Assembly: GCA_948470475.1 (NCBI GenBank)
Contig: OX419338.1
Coordinates: 9,425,350 to 9,489,349 of the forward strand
Direction: 5' to 3'
DNA: 64,000 bases
From: Galaxea fascicularis
Lineage: Eukaryota > Cnidaria > Anthozoa > Scleractinia > Euphylliidae
Shown: positions 35,024-47,188 of the stretch, piece after piece
Layout: every line of letters begins with the position of its first letter
Numbering within the stretch: position 1 is the first letter of the stretch
Position numbers and translations under genes: made by a program
The notes under the pieces: model-generated
What the model was told of the DNA's origin: nothing
The model's database searches: none
What the model saw: only the letters and a program-made list of their open reading frames with translations

Positions 35024-38000
35024 ATGGCGGTCATGATGGCTTGTTCTAGGAAGTGTGCTTCGAATTTGATGGGAGCGACATTTATTATGTCGAGCATAAG
35101 AATGCATCAAGGTAAACAAGCTGTTTTTAGAATCAATTTCATGATCAATTCCTTTCTGTTTTCCAGCCCTTGTTGGAATCATTTACAGACCTTCCAACCC
35201 GGTTTGGCCCAATTGGCGGTGAGACTCACGGTTTCAGAATCTCACGCCTCAAGATCTTACGGTTTTCCTCAATGAACGACAATCTTAATGAAATACAGCC
35301 CGAAATCAAACTTGAGTTACTTTTTTTTCGTTTCTGTCTCAGTTTGAGCACAACATGAGTATGAAGATCACATGAAGATCTTTCTCTTTGTGTTTTGAAT
35401 TGCAATTCGACGTTCTTACATGAGGTAAAGCTGTATAAAGGCGCTGTGGATCATGTATCTTATGGGGGGCCTCGGTCGATATATCGACCGATACTCGGTC
35501 GATATACATCGGTCGATACTCGATCGAGTATCGGTCGATACGAGTAATATCGGTCGAGTGTCGACCGATGTATCGACCGATAGTCCACTCAATGATACTC
35601 ATGGTGTCGGTCGACATATCGACCGCGATACTGTCAGTGGTATATTGGTCAACTATCGGTTTTATATCGGTCGACTGTCGGTCAAGTCTCGGTAGATACT
35701 CGACCGAGTATCGATCGATACTCCATCAACAACAACAATAACAGCAAGCGTTAGGCAAAAGCTAAAGAGTTTCTTGATGGTAAAAATAAAGCTACATAGG
35801 TTATGATGAGAAGATATTGCAGAGGCGGATCCAGGCGAGGGGTTGAGGGGATTGCAACCCCCTCTTTGAACAGTATTGTTATTTATTTAACTTTTCATAA
35901 AAATAATACAATAAATTGTTTAATACGTAGTCGTTTCACTTGTACCAATTGCCACTGATTGTCAAGTTACCTTGTAGAAGGTAAAATCCGGATAATTTTC
36001 CGGGGGGGCATGGCCCCGTATCCGACAACCCCCCTTTCAGTCACACAACATCATACATCAAGCGCGCGCGCGTTAAGAAAGAAATACTAGGGAGCATAGG
36101 GCTTGTTACCTCGTGCATTAACGTCACCTGCAGGTCACTCTCTTAAATGGTCGGTAACCCAATATTTTCTTATCTTATCAGTAAAAAAACAAAGGTAAAA
36201 ACAAAACAGAAACAGAAAAAATCTGTACGTGAGAAGTTACAAATATTTCCCCTTCTCTACTCTCGTGCGACCTACGTTTTCTTCGATTGTGGACGGGCAA
36301 GACTAGTATGTATTCTTTTTCCAGGTGTATTTTACCTCAAGGAACGACATTAGCTGCAAAGGTTTACTTAATAGACGTACTTAGTAGTTCTGTTGAACTG
36401 AGAACAAAAACCTGATCTAGATTCCACTAGTGTAGTTTCTTTTATTGCTGATAGTTTCAAGCTAACATCGTCTCAAAATAACGAAAGCTCCTAACAACGC
36501 ATGGGCTTCAATGCGTATTTTCTCGGAAACGAGCAAGATGGCACTGCTTGTTTTTCCTTCTCGCCAAAAGTTGAATTGATCTTTATCTTACTACATGACA
36601 AGATTTAAACAATCTGAACGTGGGAACATCTATATCGACCAATCTATCGGTAGATATATCGACCGATACCAGAGCATTTATCTACCGGTCGCGTGTCGGT
36701 CGAGTATCGGTGAAGTATCGGTGAAATATCGGTCAAGTATCGGTGAACCGCCAAGTATTTCGACCGATAGGATTATCGGTCGATACATTGGTCGATACTC
36801 GACCGATATATCGACCTATACTCGATCGAGTATCGACCGATGTATCGACCGATATATCGACCGAAGTATCGGTCGATATATCGGTCGAGTCCCCCCATAA
36901 GATACATGATCCGGCGCTGTTACACTGTGCAATGTTTCGTGCAACTTGCCTCGCAGTAGTGTTGCGAGGCAAGTTGCACGAAACATATTTCACAGTGTAA
37001 TATACCTTGCAACGGCCAAAATCGTTGCGAGACAAGTTGCACGAAACGTTGCAGAAAGTAGAATCGGTGAGTAACAGTAAACACTCATAATTGGACCCAA
37101 AATTCCCGTGTTATCAGAGTTAAGCGTACTTCCACCATTCCTGGCTCATCCTCGGTGTAAAAACCTGTGAAGCTCACGAGTGACGTAAAACAAAGACAAC
37201 AAAACACTATAAACAATAGCGTACAGCAAAACAATACATGTACCTCATAAAACAAAGAAAACCTTGTCAGGTTTTTACACCGAGGCTGACCCCCATTCCT
37301 GCTCTGTTCCATTAGGCCTCTATTGGCTGTATCTTGGCTTTGTTGAACCCTGAGTTTTTTCTTATGTGTGCAGTTCAAACTTAAAGCAATAAAAATGTTG
37401 GCTGAATTGTAGTTGAAATTATACAATTTTCAGTAGCTGAATGTTATAACTCTGTTAATGCTTAATCCTCCTTACAAAGAAAAAAAATTGACACACTGCA
37501 GTTATTTTCAACTAGATATTTATTTATTTATTTAACTTCGCCAGCTTACCAAGCTGGCAGGGACACCGCAACAGCGAACGCCAATTACTGCGGGCCCGAG
37601 ACACAGGTCAGCACCAGGGGTGGTCACAGCCAGGGTTCGTTACGTCCCTAGTGGTTCTTTAACGTCCCACAGAATTAATTGTGGAGATTGTGAGACGGGA
37701 CCTCCAGCTTATCGTCCTTATCCTAGAAGACTAGAAAGTCTAACCATTTGCAGATGTCATTGCAAAGGAAGCACTTCATGTCGTTATGTAAAGACCCTGA
37801 GTGTTGGTCCGGCCGGGGTTTGAACCCACGACCTCCCGCACGTTAGTCCGGAACTCTGCCAACTGAGCTAACCGGTCAGCGGTAATTAAACCACATAATG
37901 TTTTGCTTTTTCTTATTTTATTTTTAGGAGCATTATCCCAAGCAGTTGCAAAGGTTCGACTTTTGAGCACCAATAAACAGGCTGCCATCAAAGTAGATAA

Positions 38001-40201
38001 ATCACTGCTTTCCAAATTGAGGAAGGAAACAGGATTTGGATTTGCAAAGTGCATGGAGAGTCTACAGCTAAACAGCAATGATTATAATGCTGCTGTTACA
38101 TGGCTAGAAGAGGAGGCAAAGAAGCAAGGCTGGGAGAAGGCTACTAAACTGCAAGGGCGGGCAGCATCTGAGGGTCTTGTGGGTGTCTTGGTGGATGCTA
38201 ACTATGCTGCTATGGTAGAGGTGGGTACTATGGCAGGTTAACCCAGTACATGTAAGCAGGGTTGTTGCTAAGCACCGGCTGAGAAAGAGGTGATTGCTGG
38301 CTGGATTTTGGCCGGTGAACACACGGTAATGGCGATGAACGATCTTTTAGCGGGCTCAACTGCTATCTAAACCGGCTGAGTAATTTCTTAGCTACAACCC
38401 TGTGTAAGTATTTATCATAAAATGGCAGTGGTTAGATGATCAACCCTTTAAGTGCTTCTATCAACATGCATATTCTTCTTAATGTTATATTATGATTATC
38501 ACTTGAGTTTGGACTGAGAGAAGCAGACCTCTCAACCTCAAAACACCAAAAACCTGGAGATTTATCGATGACATTAAAAAGAACTACTGGTAAAACCAGG
38601 TGTTTTAGTTCTGATGTTGATGAATAGTTTTTTGCCATTTTGACAACAAGGATGAAATGTATCTTGATGCAAGAAACTGGTAACAATAACCTTACTTGGC
38701 ATTTGCCTAAAGGTCTGTGTCTTGGCCAATATGCCTTTAAACTGAAAAAACTGTGTATTTCAACAGAGTTGGCACCAGAAAATCAACTTTATAGGGCAAA
38801 AATAAAAATATACAAGGAAACTGTATTTCATTGGCTTGTGAATCTGTTTACTGTGAGATTCTTGTGCCTCATCGGCAGACCATGAGATTGCCCTCAAAAT
38901 CATGACTCTCACAGCAAAACCATGAGACTTGAAAGGTCTTGAGAAGTAAGACTGAGTCTTGCTTAGTAAGACATCACAGATGACACCACAGCCTGAAAAG
39001 TTACCAATGGATATTATTTGTGGTTCCTATTGACAACAACATAGTGTCAACAGCAAAACTTGGGTGCCAAACGTTTCTTGGTTCACACTCAACTGATGAT
39101 CGTAGTATCCATAACTGTTACGTTACTTCATGTTTTTTGAGATATTTGAGTGCACCTTCTGACAGTTCATGTTTGGTGACAATTTACTTTTTTCTCATTG
39201 CCAAGGCCTACCGATGATCCTGTTGTTTAGCATTCATATGATTACTAGGTAGAATTTAGGTTGGGGTGCTGGAATGCTCTATCACCCTTTTAAAAAAGAT
39301 TAGGTGTCCTTATTGAGGAAAGCTGGTGTAAAATTCCCTCATAATAATTGCAATATTCATGCATCACTATGGACAGGCCTGTGCTCTAGTAGCACCCAGT
39401 TGCCCCTGGCGTCTTACAGCCTGTGCATAATTTTGCCTTTGGACAACCAACTACTTTTCTCAGAGCACAGCTTGATAGAGCCTTCTTAAAATTATACTGC
39501 ATTTTCATGGCCAAAACAACCAAGCAAAGAACTAACTTTGATTTGATTTTTTTTTGTTTCAGGTAAACTGTGAAACTGATTTTGTAGCCAGAAATGAACT
39601 TTTTGTTGATTTAGTGTCCAAAGTGGCAAATGCTGCAATGTTGAAACGCAAGGAAATTGTTCATCAAAACCAAAAAATTAATGCATTTGATGGTCAGCTT
39701 GAGCACTTACGAGAGGTCATACCTGAGCATAAACTGCGAAATGAAGAGTTGCAAAGCAGCAGAAGAGAGACTGTAGCTGAATCTATTGCCAGAACAATTG
39801 GCAAGTTGGGAGAAAACATCAAAATAACGAAGGCTGTTACCATGACAACTGAAGTTAACAATGTGATTGGGAGCTATGTTCATGGACCCTTTGTGACATC
39901 ATCACGGGGATGTTCAGTGGGGAAGTTTGGTGGAATGGTGGCTTTGAAGCCGAAGAACGATAAAGCTAGTGTGGAGTCCATGTTGGGTTTGGCCAACAAG
40001 TTGGCTCAGCATGTTGTTGGGATGAATCCAAAGGTGATTGCTGAAGATGACAGTGCACTTGAAACAGCTAAAGAAGGTGATGCAAGTGATGTTCTTCTTG
40101 AACAGGAATATCTGTTAGATGACAATATGACAGTGAAGGATTTGTTAAAGCGTGAGCAAGTTGAGGTTGTTGATTTTGTTAGGTATGAATGTGGTGCGTA
40201 A
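35024..40201 (+). CDS. TSFM: Mitochondrial elongation factor Ts
   Basis: EF-Ts exchanges GDP for GTP on mitochondrial EF-Tu during translation. There are three exons: 35024-35111, 37928-38220 and 39563-40201, phases 1 and 0, 339 residues (human about 325). Exon 1 encodes a Met/Ala/Lys/Arg-rich mitochondrial presequence starting MAVMMACSRKCASNL; the ATG in aagATGGCG has the best context, though 35015 is possible. Exon 2 carries the N-terminal UBA-like domain with the EF-Ts signature LRKETGFGFAKCMESLQL and WLEEEAKKQGWEKATKLQGR. Exon 3 opens with VNCETDFVARNELF, the second family signature, then the dimerisation-type core (VGKFGGMVALKP, LAQHVVGMNPK). The introns hold transposons, the first of them a 1.5-kb DNA element. 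Confidence 0.95.
35448..36912. mobile_element. 1465-bp TIR element with 8-bp duplication and TCGGTCGAT-rich ends
   Basis: Ends are GGATCATGTATCTTATGGGG and its inverse. GGCGCTGT flanks both sides exactly (35440-35447, 36913-36920), an 8-bp duplication as made by hAT-type transposases. About 250-300 bp at each end consist of overlapping words of the type TCGGTCGATA and TATCGACCGA. The middle has no transposase frame. In TSFM intron 1. Confidence 0.85.
36920..37000. repeat. 81-bp near-perfect hairpin
   Basis: Arms TTACACTGTG...TTTCGTGCAACTTGCCTCGCA and the inverse fold with a 7-nt loop (gtagtgt). It abuts the right duplication of the 1465-bp element. Related words (gttgcgagacaagttgcacg) follow at 37023-37042. 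Confidence 0.65.
37535..37882 (-). repeat. tRNA-Val-like-headed SINE, family C
   Basis: The minus-strand head 37807-37878 has tagctcagttggcagag (A box) and gggttcaaacccc (B box), with AAC at the anticodon position. The body (gtgggacgttaaagaacca, tgaccacccctggtgctgac) recurs at about 54357-54475 in the LGR gene. It ends 45 bp before TSFM exon 2. Confidence 0.75.
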
Positions 40202-40585
40202 CGGGATGCTGCCTGAATGACTGTCACATGCAACTGACCTTACTCATAAAATGCTGCAAAGTTCAGCATTTAATTAAAGATATCTGTTTATCAGTGCTCT
40301 TTGCTGTACTAAGAATGAGCTGCGTTTCTGGAGCCTTGACAATTTTTAATCATTCCACACCCACTTTTAACTGAATCCGTCATGTCTACCAAAGGTGTTG
40401 TTTTAGGGCTTCTTGTGCCCATTGTTTTGGCTACTAATGATTCCCATATATGTTTTACTGAACTAACCATTAACAGCCATATTTTGGCCACGCCCTGATG
40501 AGATAAGTTCCCGAATGACAGGAGTGCCCCAACTGTAGCACGGGAAATTAGTTCTCAAACAAGTCACACTTGGCATAAATTATTT

Positions 40586-40617
40586 AATAAATAATTTTTT
40601 TTCCTTTTGGCAATAAA
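40586..40617 (+). terminator. TSFM: TSFM polyadenylation signals
   Basis: Two AATAAA hexamers (40586-40591, 40612-40617) lie about 400 bp after the TSFM stop, in an A/T-rich stretch with no other gene near. They are the most likely poly(A) signals. Confidence 0.5.
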
Positions 40618-40619
40618 TT

Positions 40620-41980
40620 TCATTTACTTTGATTGTATATATACAAAAAAAAAAACAAAAAAACAATTGCGAGTCCTACTTTCTGAAAGAGCTGCAGAGT
40701 AATAAATATTTTCACTGATCGTAGCGTTTACCTTCACAAGTGAGTAGAAAAGCGCATGGTTGAAGAAACTCGCAAGGCCTTACAGTTTCTTTTTTCATTG
40801 CTGCCAAAGCAGGGGTGCCGACACAGAAGCAAACATTTTTTTGTAGCAACCTCTATCGAAACAGCGTTTTAGATTGATTTGTTACAGACTCGCTGTTTCC
40901 TACACAACCTTTCTCGCAACTCAGATTAAGCGTGACAAAGTGAACAAAGCATTGCACAACCCAGAGAACCTGGCTAAAAGATCTATAAGTCTACCAGCTA
41001 AAGGCTCGTCAGGGCTGACCAATATTATATCTTCCACTACTCTGAACATTAACACTGTTTTATTTCAAATTGCCTTAAGTGAACAGGAAAAAACTCGGTC
41101 CGTAACTTACAGTACGGACCTCGAACTCGGTTAGGAAGAGGTATTTATAACGTTCATTTTTTTGCTTCTGCAGTGAGACTGAAAAAGAAATTCCCTTAAA
41201 ATCTCTCAGAAGAAATGAGTGATAAAAACTATCAGTTCCGAAGTCAGTTACACACAGTTTCTTTGGTCACATCTTAAACCTTTCCTTTTTTCCTTTTTTT
41301 ATTTTCTACTTTTATAGTACACTCAACAAAATTACTCAATTTTGATTGGTCGAGAGCAGTACAATTAATCCGAAATAGTACTCGGCAGGAGTACCTATTA
41401 AGTTTCCTTGGCAACAGCGCGTACGAATCAACAAACTTTGCAAATTTTAACGTTTGATAGGTGAAACTGGAGGAAACTGGACGCTGCTCAGTCGTTATAA
41501 TTCCAAAAGAGACGGTGGCTGAAAACTCTATCAAGGCCTGTTTCGAGATAAAAACACTACTCCTCCGGTAATCTGGAGATTTTGCCGGGAATCGGGAGAC
41601 TTGGAATTTTCTGAGAAATATGACATAGTTCTGGGACATTAAAGAAAAAAAAGCAGAACATTGAACGAAATTAGTAATTCGATCGCTTAAAAACTCGGTA
41701 GGATCTTCCAAATTTGCGGGCGGCCGACTTAAAGTTACATATGGTATTGCTCAAACAGCGTTTCTTGGACGGAGTTGTCACCTCCATAAAGGAGAAAAAC
41801 TAGAAAGGATTACTCATGTACTGAACCACTGTCGTACATATAAATACAAATCGGATGACGGGATTTCTCAGTATCTGAACAGTAAAAAAGAAACATAACT
41901 TTGTGTGAATCTAGCATATTATCTACGCTCGTGTACCTTGTTTATAGGATAGATTCTTGCCTTTGTCCGCTGGTCTTTAT
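40620..41980. other. Gene-free stretch
   Basis: I see no coding exon, RNA gene or clearly bounded element here. Short frames (for example the minus strand 41274-41711) have no recognisable motif and ordinary base composition. Confidence 0.5.
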
Positions 41981-42987
41981 TTTACAGCGTGAAGCGCGCT
42001 ACCGTTTCCACCAGACCAAGATTTTTGATGAATTTCTGACACTTTTTTGACACTTTAGAAAAGAGCCCCGACATCAAAGTGGGCGGAGACAGTCTAGACA
42101 TTGTGATTGATATGTGGCGAAATACTTTTTAGTTCGTTTGTTTGTCGGCACGCGGCATGAAGTTCCAAGTGAAAGTTGAATACGGCAACGATAAATTTGG
42201 CAAGTTTTACGTTGAAGCAGACGTTGTCGATGGTTTAGTTCTAAACTATTCGTTTTCTTCACTTGTGGAAGATATCAGACGAACCTTGCGACATCACACG
42301 TCCAGCACTTTGCGTGTTCGATACAAGGACGAAAATGGCGATTTTGTGAATCTAAACGAGGACGACACAGATAATTTTTAAGAGATGTTTGTTCGTGCTA
42401 GTTCAGTAGATGAAGGGCTTTGTCGGAAAATAATTCTTAGAGTCAGTGAGCTAGATTCACCTGTTGTTCAACCGTTGGGCCTGGCAAGAAAAAGAAAGAT
42501 TGAAAAAATATCATCCTCTGCAAGGGATACTGAACATAAGCTTGATCCTCGCTCATTGGAAAGAAGCTTTGCTGGCGTCGCGATATCTACTGTCAAACCC
42601 GAGCGATCACCTTGAACCTTGGTGGTTCAAATCTAGTATTCGCTCACGAACTAGAGAAGGGAGTGCTCTTCCATTATCGTATAAGCCGCCATTCGCGTTT
42701 ACACGTAACTGTATGTTTGCTGTGGACAGAAAGTATAGATTTGTTATTTGAAATTGAATTACCAAGCTTGCAAAGGCTTCAGACATACTAGTTCATTCTT
42801 TTACTTATACTTACGAATTTCTTTAAAATTCATTTATGGTGCTATAAGAACGACGCGCTAATCTTGAGTCTCGTTCGCGCGTAAATTTCAAACTGTCTGA
42901 AAAACTCCGCCCCTCAATCAAAAAAGTGTCAGGAAAGTGTCAAAAATCTTTGTCTGGTGGAAACGGTAGCGCGCTTCGCGCTGTAAA
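41981..42987. mobile_element. 1-kb TIR element carrying a PB1-domain frame
   Basis: Ends are TTTACAGCGtGAAGCGCGCT and its inverse. The inverted match runs about 45 bp (through ACCGTTTCCACCAGAC and AAGATTTTTGA), with further shared tgacacttttttga words inside. TAT flanks both sides, a possible 3-bp duplication. The only coding content is the PB1 frame. No transposase is seen, so the element is non-autonomous and may have captured a host exon. Confidence 0.7.
42142..42615 (+). pseudogene. PB1-domain protein fragment with in-frame stop
   Basis: The frame opens MKFQVKVEYGNDKFGKFYVE and holds the acidic OPCA motif RYKDENGDFVNLNEDDTDNF, the hallmark of type I PB1 domains. These domains pair with basic PB1 partners in signalling scaffolds. 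A TAA at 42379-42381 cuts the domain before its last strand. The same frame then continues (MFVRASSVDEGLCRKIILRV) to a Lys/Arg-rich tail ending at 42615. The stop falls inside a conserved region, so this copy is probably dead unless the stop is read through or spliced around. Confidence 0.65.
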
Positions 42988-43272
42988 TATTCGACTAGAC
43001 TAGGCGTAATTGTGAATAGTTGGCTGTATAGCAGTTGAACCAAAAACAACAGAAAATACACAATTTACCAGAACGTCTTGTGTTTTTGAGAAATCATTAA
43101 TTGCTTGATAAATCGCTAATGGCACTTTTCGAAAAAGAGACTTAACATTCCTCACATAAAGAAGACCATTTCCTAGCAACAAAGATAACTTTCTAACACC
43201 TTACGTATAGCAAGTAACATTAATAGTTGTGATTACCGCCTGACATTCAGAAATGTGTAAACCATCTTTAGT

Positions 43273-43551
43273 CAGGCCCGGCCAGGGGGAATAGTGGGAT
43301 ACCAATATACCCACTATTTCCCCCCCCCCCCCCAAGATACCAATATACCTAAAAATCATGATACTTAATACCTAAAATTATTTTGAAGCGATACTAAATA
43401 CCTGAAAATGAATAAGTAAAATCTTCATCTGAATACCTAAAATTCAGGAAAAACTAAATACTTTATACCCGAATTTTGACCAAAAAATACCATATACCTG
43501 AATTAAAACGGCCCAGGATACCGTATACCCAAAACCCCTGGCCGGGCCTGT
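43273..43551. mobile_element. 279-bp MITE with CAGGCCCGGCC ends
   Basis: Begins CAGGCCCGGCCAGGGG and ends with the exact inverse. The interior repeats the phrase atacctaaaa / ataccaatatacc many times and has a 16-nt C run. The flanking duplication is not clear. CAG ends suggest a hAT relation. No coding frame. Confidence 0.65.
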
Positions 43552-43559
43552 TGAGTAAA

Positions 43560-46500
43560 CATTACGTAGCAATGCAATTTATAAAAAAATTAACGATGCC
43601 AGCTAGAGTGAACCCGTTTTGCGTTACTCCCAGAAACTGTTGAGGCATGTGATCTACTAGGACAATTTATTGAGCTCTAAAATTAAAATCGAGACGGCTG
43701 TGACGGACTTTACCCCCATCTAATATCACAAAGCCCGAAACAAATCGCACCCAGATGAAACGCAGGTGCAGACTGAAGAACCTCTAGCGAAAATTCCTTC
43801 TTTTTAAGAGAAAAAAGACCCGAAAGGTAAATGAGATGATACAGGGAAAAGTACATGCCTAAATCCTATTCAGATAGGGGCTGGTTTACCGCTAACAAGC
43901 TCACGTTCTTTCACTTTTTGAGCTATTTTGTTTAAACAAAATCGCTCTATGTCAGCATGAAGCTCAAGAAATTCTTCCGTGGTCGGGTGGTTCTGCCTTG
44001 AACCAATGAAATAAAGGTTTCTTTAGATGGCATTGTTTCAGCCAGCGACCAATCTAATTCCCTGTTTTAAAGGTATTTTTGAAAGCATGTGGTCAGTGAT
44101 GGTCAGCACTGAGACTAAGTTACACATGCGTGTTGATTACGCTCAAAGGAACATCAGCGTGGAATGTCACGCGTCATCCATGTCATGTTGCGTGATGTAT
44201 TTATTACTATCACGCCAAGGGGTACCACCATTATGGTAGTCTTTCCGGAGAATAGGGTTTGTATATTTAACGCATGCGTGAATGACAACAATACATGTAT
44301 ATAGGCGTGAGATACTGGAGTCAGATTAGAATGAAGTATGAGTTGTGCTGTTTCGATGGATGATGAAGGTAGTAAGGTGGGGACCAAAGTATTTGAAGTT
44401 TACGGCCGCGGCTTGTTGGTTATAACAACCGTGTGTTTAGTCTCCTTCGCAGACGCTCTTTTGGTTCGTCACACAATCTTTCCTCCCCTTGAACGTCTGC
44501 TGAAACGAACAGCAGATTCCTTTCCCATTGTTGGCAAAGATCAGCCGGAGTCCACGTAAAAATTACTACAGAGCCAATCAGCGCTAAGTTACTGTGTAAT
44601 GAAAAGCCTGACGTTTTCGAGGGAAGTGTCTTTACAATTTTGAATTGCGTGCAATACACAACCTGCGCCTCCTAGAAAGTCCTTCAATGATTTCTCAGCA
44701 TCTTTGAATTTGGTCATCCCGATGAAAACGAAAGTAGAACTATGTTAGTGGCACTCGACCACTTCTGAGGAGAATTTTTAAGGGTTAAAAACAATGAAAT
44801 TTAGTTTTTGAGAATTGAAACGTCGAGTTATTCAAACAACCCGTAGTGTAACCGCGGGAAACCTAGCGGGGAAGAAATGCCGTTCTCAGATCAAGCAGTG
44901 TTCTTTAAATCACACATTACTATTTGCCATTGAACTGATTGAATGCTCTGATTATCGGAAAAAATGCAGGCGGTGAAAAGCGGCAAAAAACGTTAAACGA
45001 ATAATGCTAGTCGCAATTGATTCAGCATCAAGGTAATTTGGTTGAGCGGTTCCTACTCGGGGAGCAAATCAGATTTCGTTTCGAAGTGGACGAGTGCTTA
45101 GTTTTGTAATTTTTCTTGTGTTTTTTTTGTTCCTTTGCTAACTTTGTCAAAACTGCACTTGAACATTGTTAAAACTGGAAAAATAAACGTATGTTTGACG
45201 GATTTGAAAACTATAAATATTAGTCTAATCAGAAGTGGCTGTTTCCACAAGTGATATTGGCACAGAAGAAAAATGCTATGGAAGGGAATCCTTAATCTGG
45301 ATATTTGTTCCCCTTGAAGTGAAGCCGTTTTTATGTTAAACAATGAAAATGCTGATTTCATTTGTCAAATGGATTACTTTTATCTCTCACGTGTAAACAG
45401 GCACCAAGACATACAGCCCTGTTTATGAAATGCGATTTCCAACTTTGATCTATCACGTGCATACGTTTGGTAATAGCAAGTTCGTTGGTTAATTCCCACA
45501 TGAATAAGGCAGCGCTGTTGGTTAAATGCGACTCCGAACTTTGATCGGTCATGTGGATCTAACATGACCTTTGATCAATCACAAGATTTGCACGTGGTCA
45601 ATTCAACATGTTTACAACAACATCTAATTGAATTTATTTTCTGTTACAATGATTGGTCACTTTTAACCGTTTTTTATTGGTTACTTTTCTCAACTTCAAT
45701 TTTCTCTTCTTCTTATTGGCGGATTTCGATCCGTTGTTTGTCTGTTGATCGGGTTTTTTAATATTGTACAACTGTTGACGCTCTTAATTCAGAGGAGCTT
45801 ATTTTGGAAGTAATTGGTGGTTTGTTTTCGAGTCGGTAAGTTTAATATTGCCCTTATTTCGGGATATAACTCGGTGTTACGCTCATCTGCTTACTGTACA
45901 CAGACGTTGTCAGCAAAAGGCCCAACACTAAAACAAGAGCGTTTGTTTAGGTCGGGCTATTTTTGCTGAAGTAAAAAGTACAAAGCACTTGAAAATCAGA
46001 AATTGATGAATTATGGCAATTACATCTATATTTGTTATCAGTACTATTTGTTCAACGTTGATTTGTCTTTGCTGGTGTTGTATATTACGTTGTGTTTGGT
46101 GGTTCGTTTGTTTGCGAATATTTCTTCATGTGGTCCTGGAACTGTTTCAGCAAGTGTACGTATACTTTGGGGGTTGTGAGGGACCGGAAGAATATAGTGT
46201 TTGCGAAAGTGCAGAGAAAGAAAATGAACAAATAATAGAAAATATATTATATATCGGTTTTTGCGGAATTAATGAAACTCTTGTTTCAAAAAATGTAGGA
46301 TGAATGACTATTTAATTGGTACAAATCAAACTCAAAATCAGTCTTAGAAATAAGAAAACTAAACAAAAATCAAATGAAAAACAGTTTGCTCGTACTTCTC
46401 CGATATCATAGCAAAAACCAAAAGCGCCACAGATGAATGACTCACCATTCAACCATTTTCTGACTTCTCCTTATCTTATCAACATTTTATCGCCCTTCAC

Positions 46501-46760
46501 AAAATAGCTCAAGCACGCATTGCGTGCCTATGTTTACAGATGTGTTTATGGCAGGGAGAACATTCTATCCTTTAAGAAATATGATCAAGGATATCTTCAA
46601 TTATTAACACTTTTGGCACAAAAAAGTACAATCTCTTTTTAGACCCTTTTAGGGCGAAAACCACGATCAGGACTTAAATAAACTCAGTCACACGCTCTCT
46701 CCTATAGCTAGGGTTATTCGTCTGTTCTTAGTGGACTTATCTACACAGGAGGAAGGGTAC
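43560..46760. other. Mostly unannotated stretch with one local duplication
   Basis: No supported gene. At 45425-45560 two diverged copies of a roughly 110-bp unit occur (shared words gcgattccaactttgatc and gcgactccgaactttgatc, each followed by tcacgtg or tcatgtg). Short frames at 44338-44559 and 46013-46303 lack recognisable motifs. Confidence 0.4.
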
Positions 46761-46766
46761 CGGTAA

Positions 46767-47188
46767 AGCCGCCGTTGCACGTTGAAACTTTTAGCTAAAA
46801 CTTGTGTGCAACGGCGCTGAGAAATAAATGAGTTTCAGCAGGCGTTGCACCGAAAATTGTTCAGGAACTTTGGAACTGGTCACTCTCAAATATTTGTTTT
46901 TCCGGTTTCTGATTGGCTTACGTAGCGTAGGCGTAACAAGACCGAGCGAGATCAGTTTCACGAATTGGTGTTATACGGTGAAACTCTTGTTTTTATCATC
47001 ATTGCGATCGTTGTGAGCGTTGCAGAAGTAGAAAGCAGTTCTACTTTTCCTGAAACTTGTCTCGCAACGGAAGTTCAAAAAAGTTCCCGGAAAACGACCA
47101 TTTACACGGTGCAACGCCTGCTGAAACTTGCTTCGCAGCGCCGTTGCACACAAGTTCCAACTAAAAGTTTCAACGTGTAACAGCGGCT
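46767..47188. mobile_element. 422-bp MITE, about 85-bp TIR, TAA duplication
   Basis: The first 85 bp (AGCCGCCGTTGCACGTTGAA onwards) return inverted at the end. TAA flanks both sides (46764-46766, 47189-47191), as for PIF/Harbinger. Internal phrases with aacttg and cgcaacg resemble the 36.9-37.0 kb hairpin. Confidence 0.7.

Noticed and set aside
35430..36920. CRISPR-like or centromeric satellite array from the TCGGTCGATA repeats
   Set aside because: The repeats are irregular, self-complementary and confined between transposon ends with a target duplication.
37807..37878. tRNA-Val gene on the minus strand
   Set aside because: The acceptor stem is imperfect and it continues into a dispersed SINE body also found at 54.4 kb.
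44338..44559. 73-residue frame starting MSCAVSMDDEGSK
   Set aside because: No recognisable domain, no neighbouring exon, and ordinary intergenic composition.
46013..46303. Small membrane-protein-like frame (Cys/Trp-rich hydrophobic start)
   Set aside because: A/T-rich context, no splice or homology support. It could be a chance frame.
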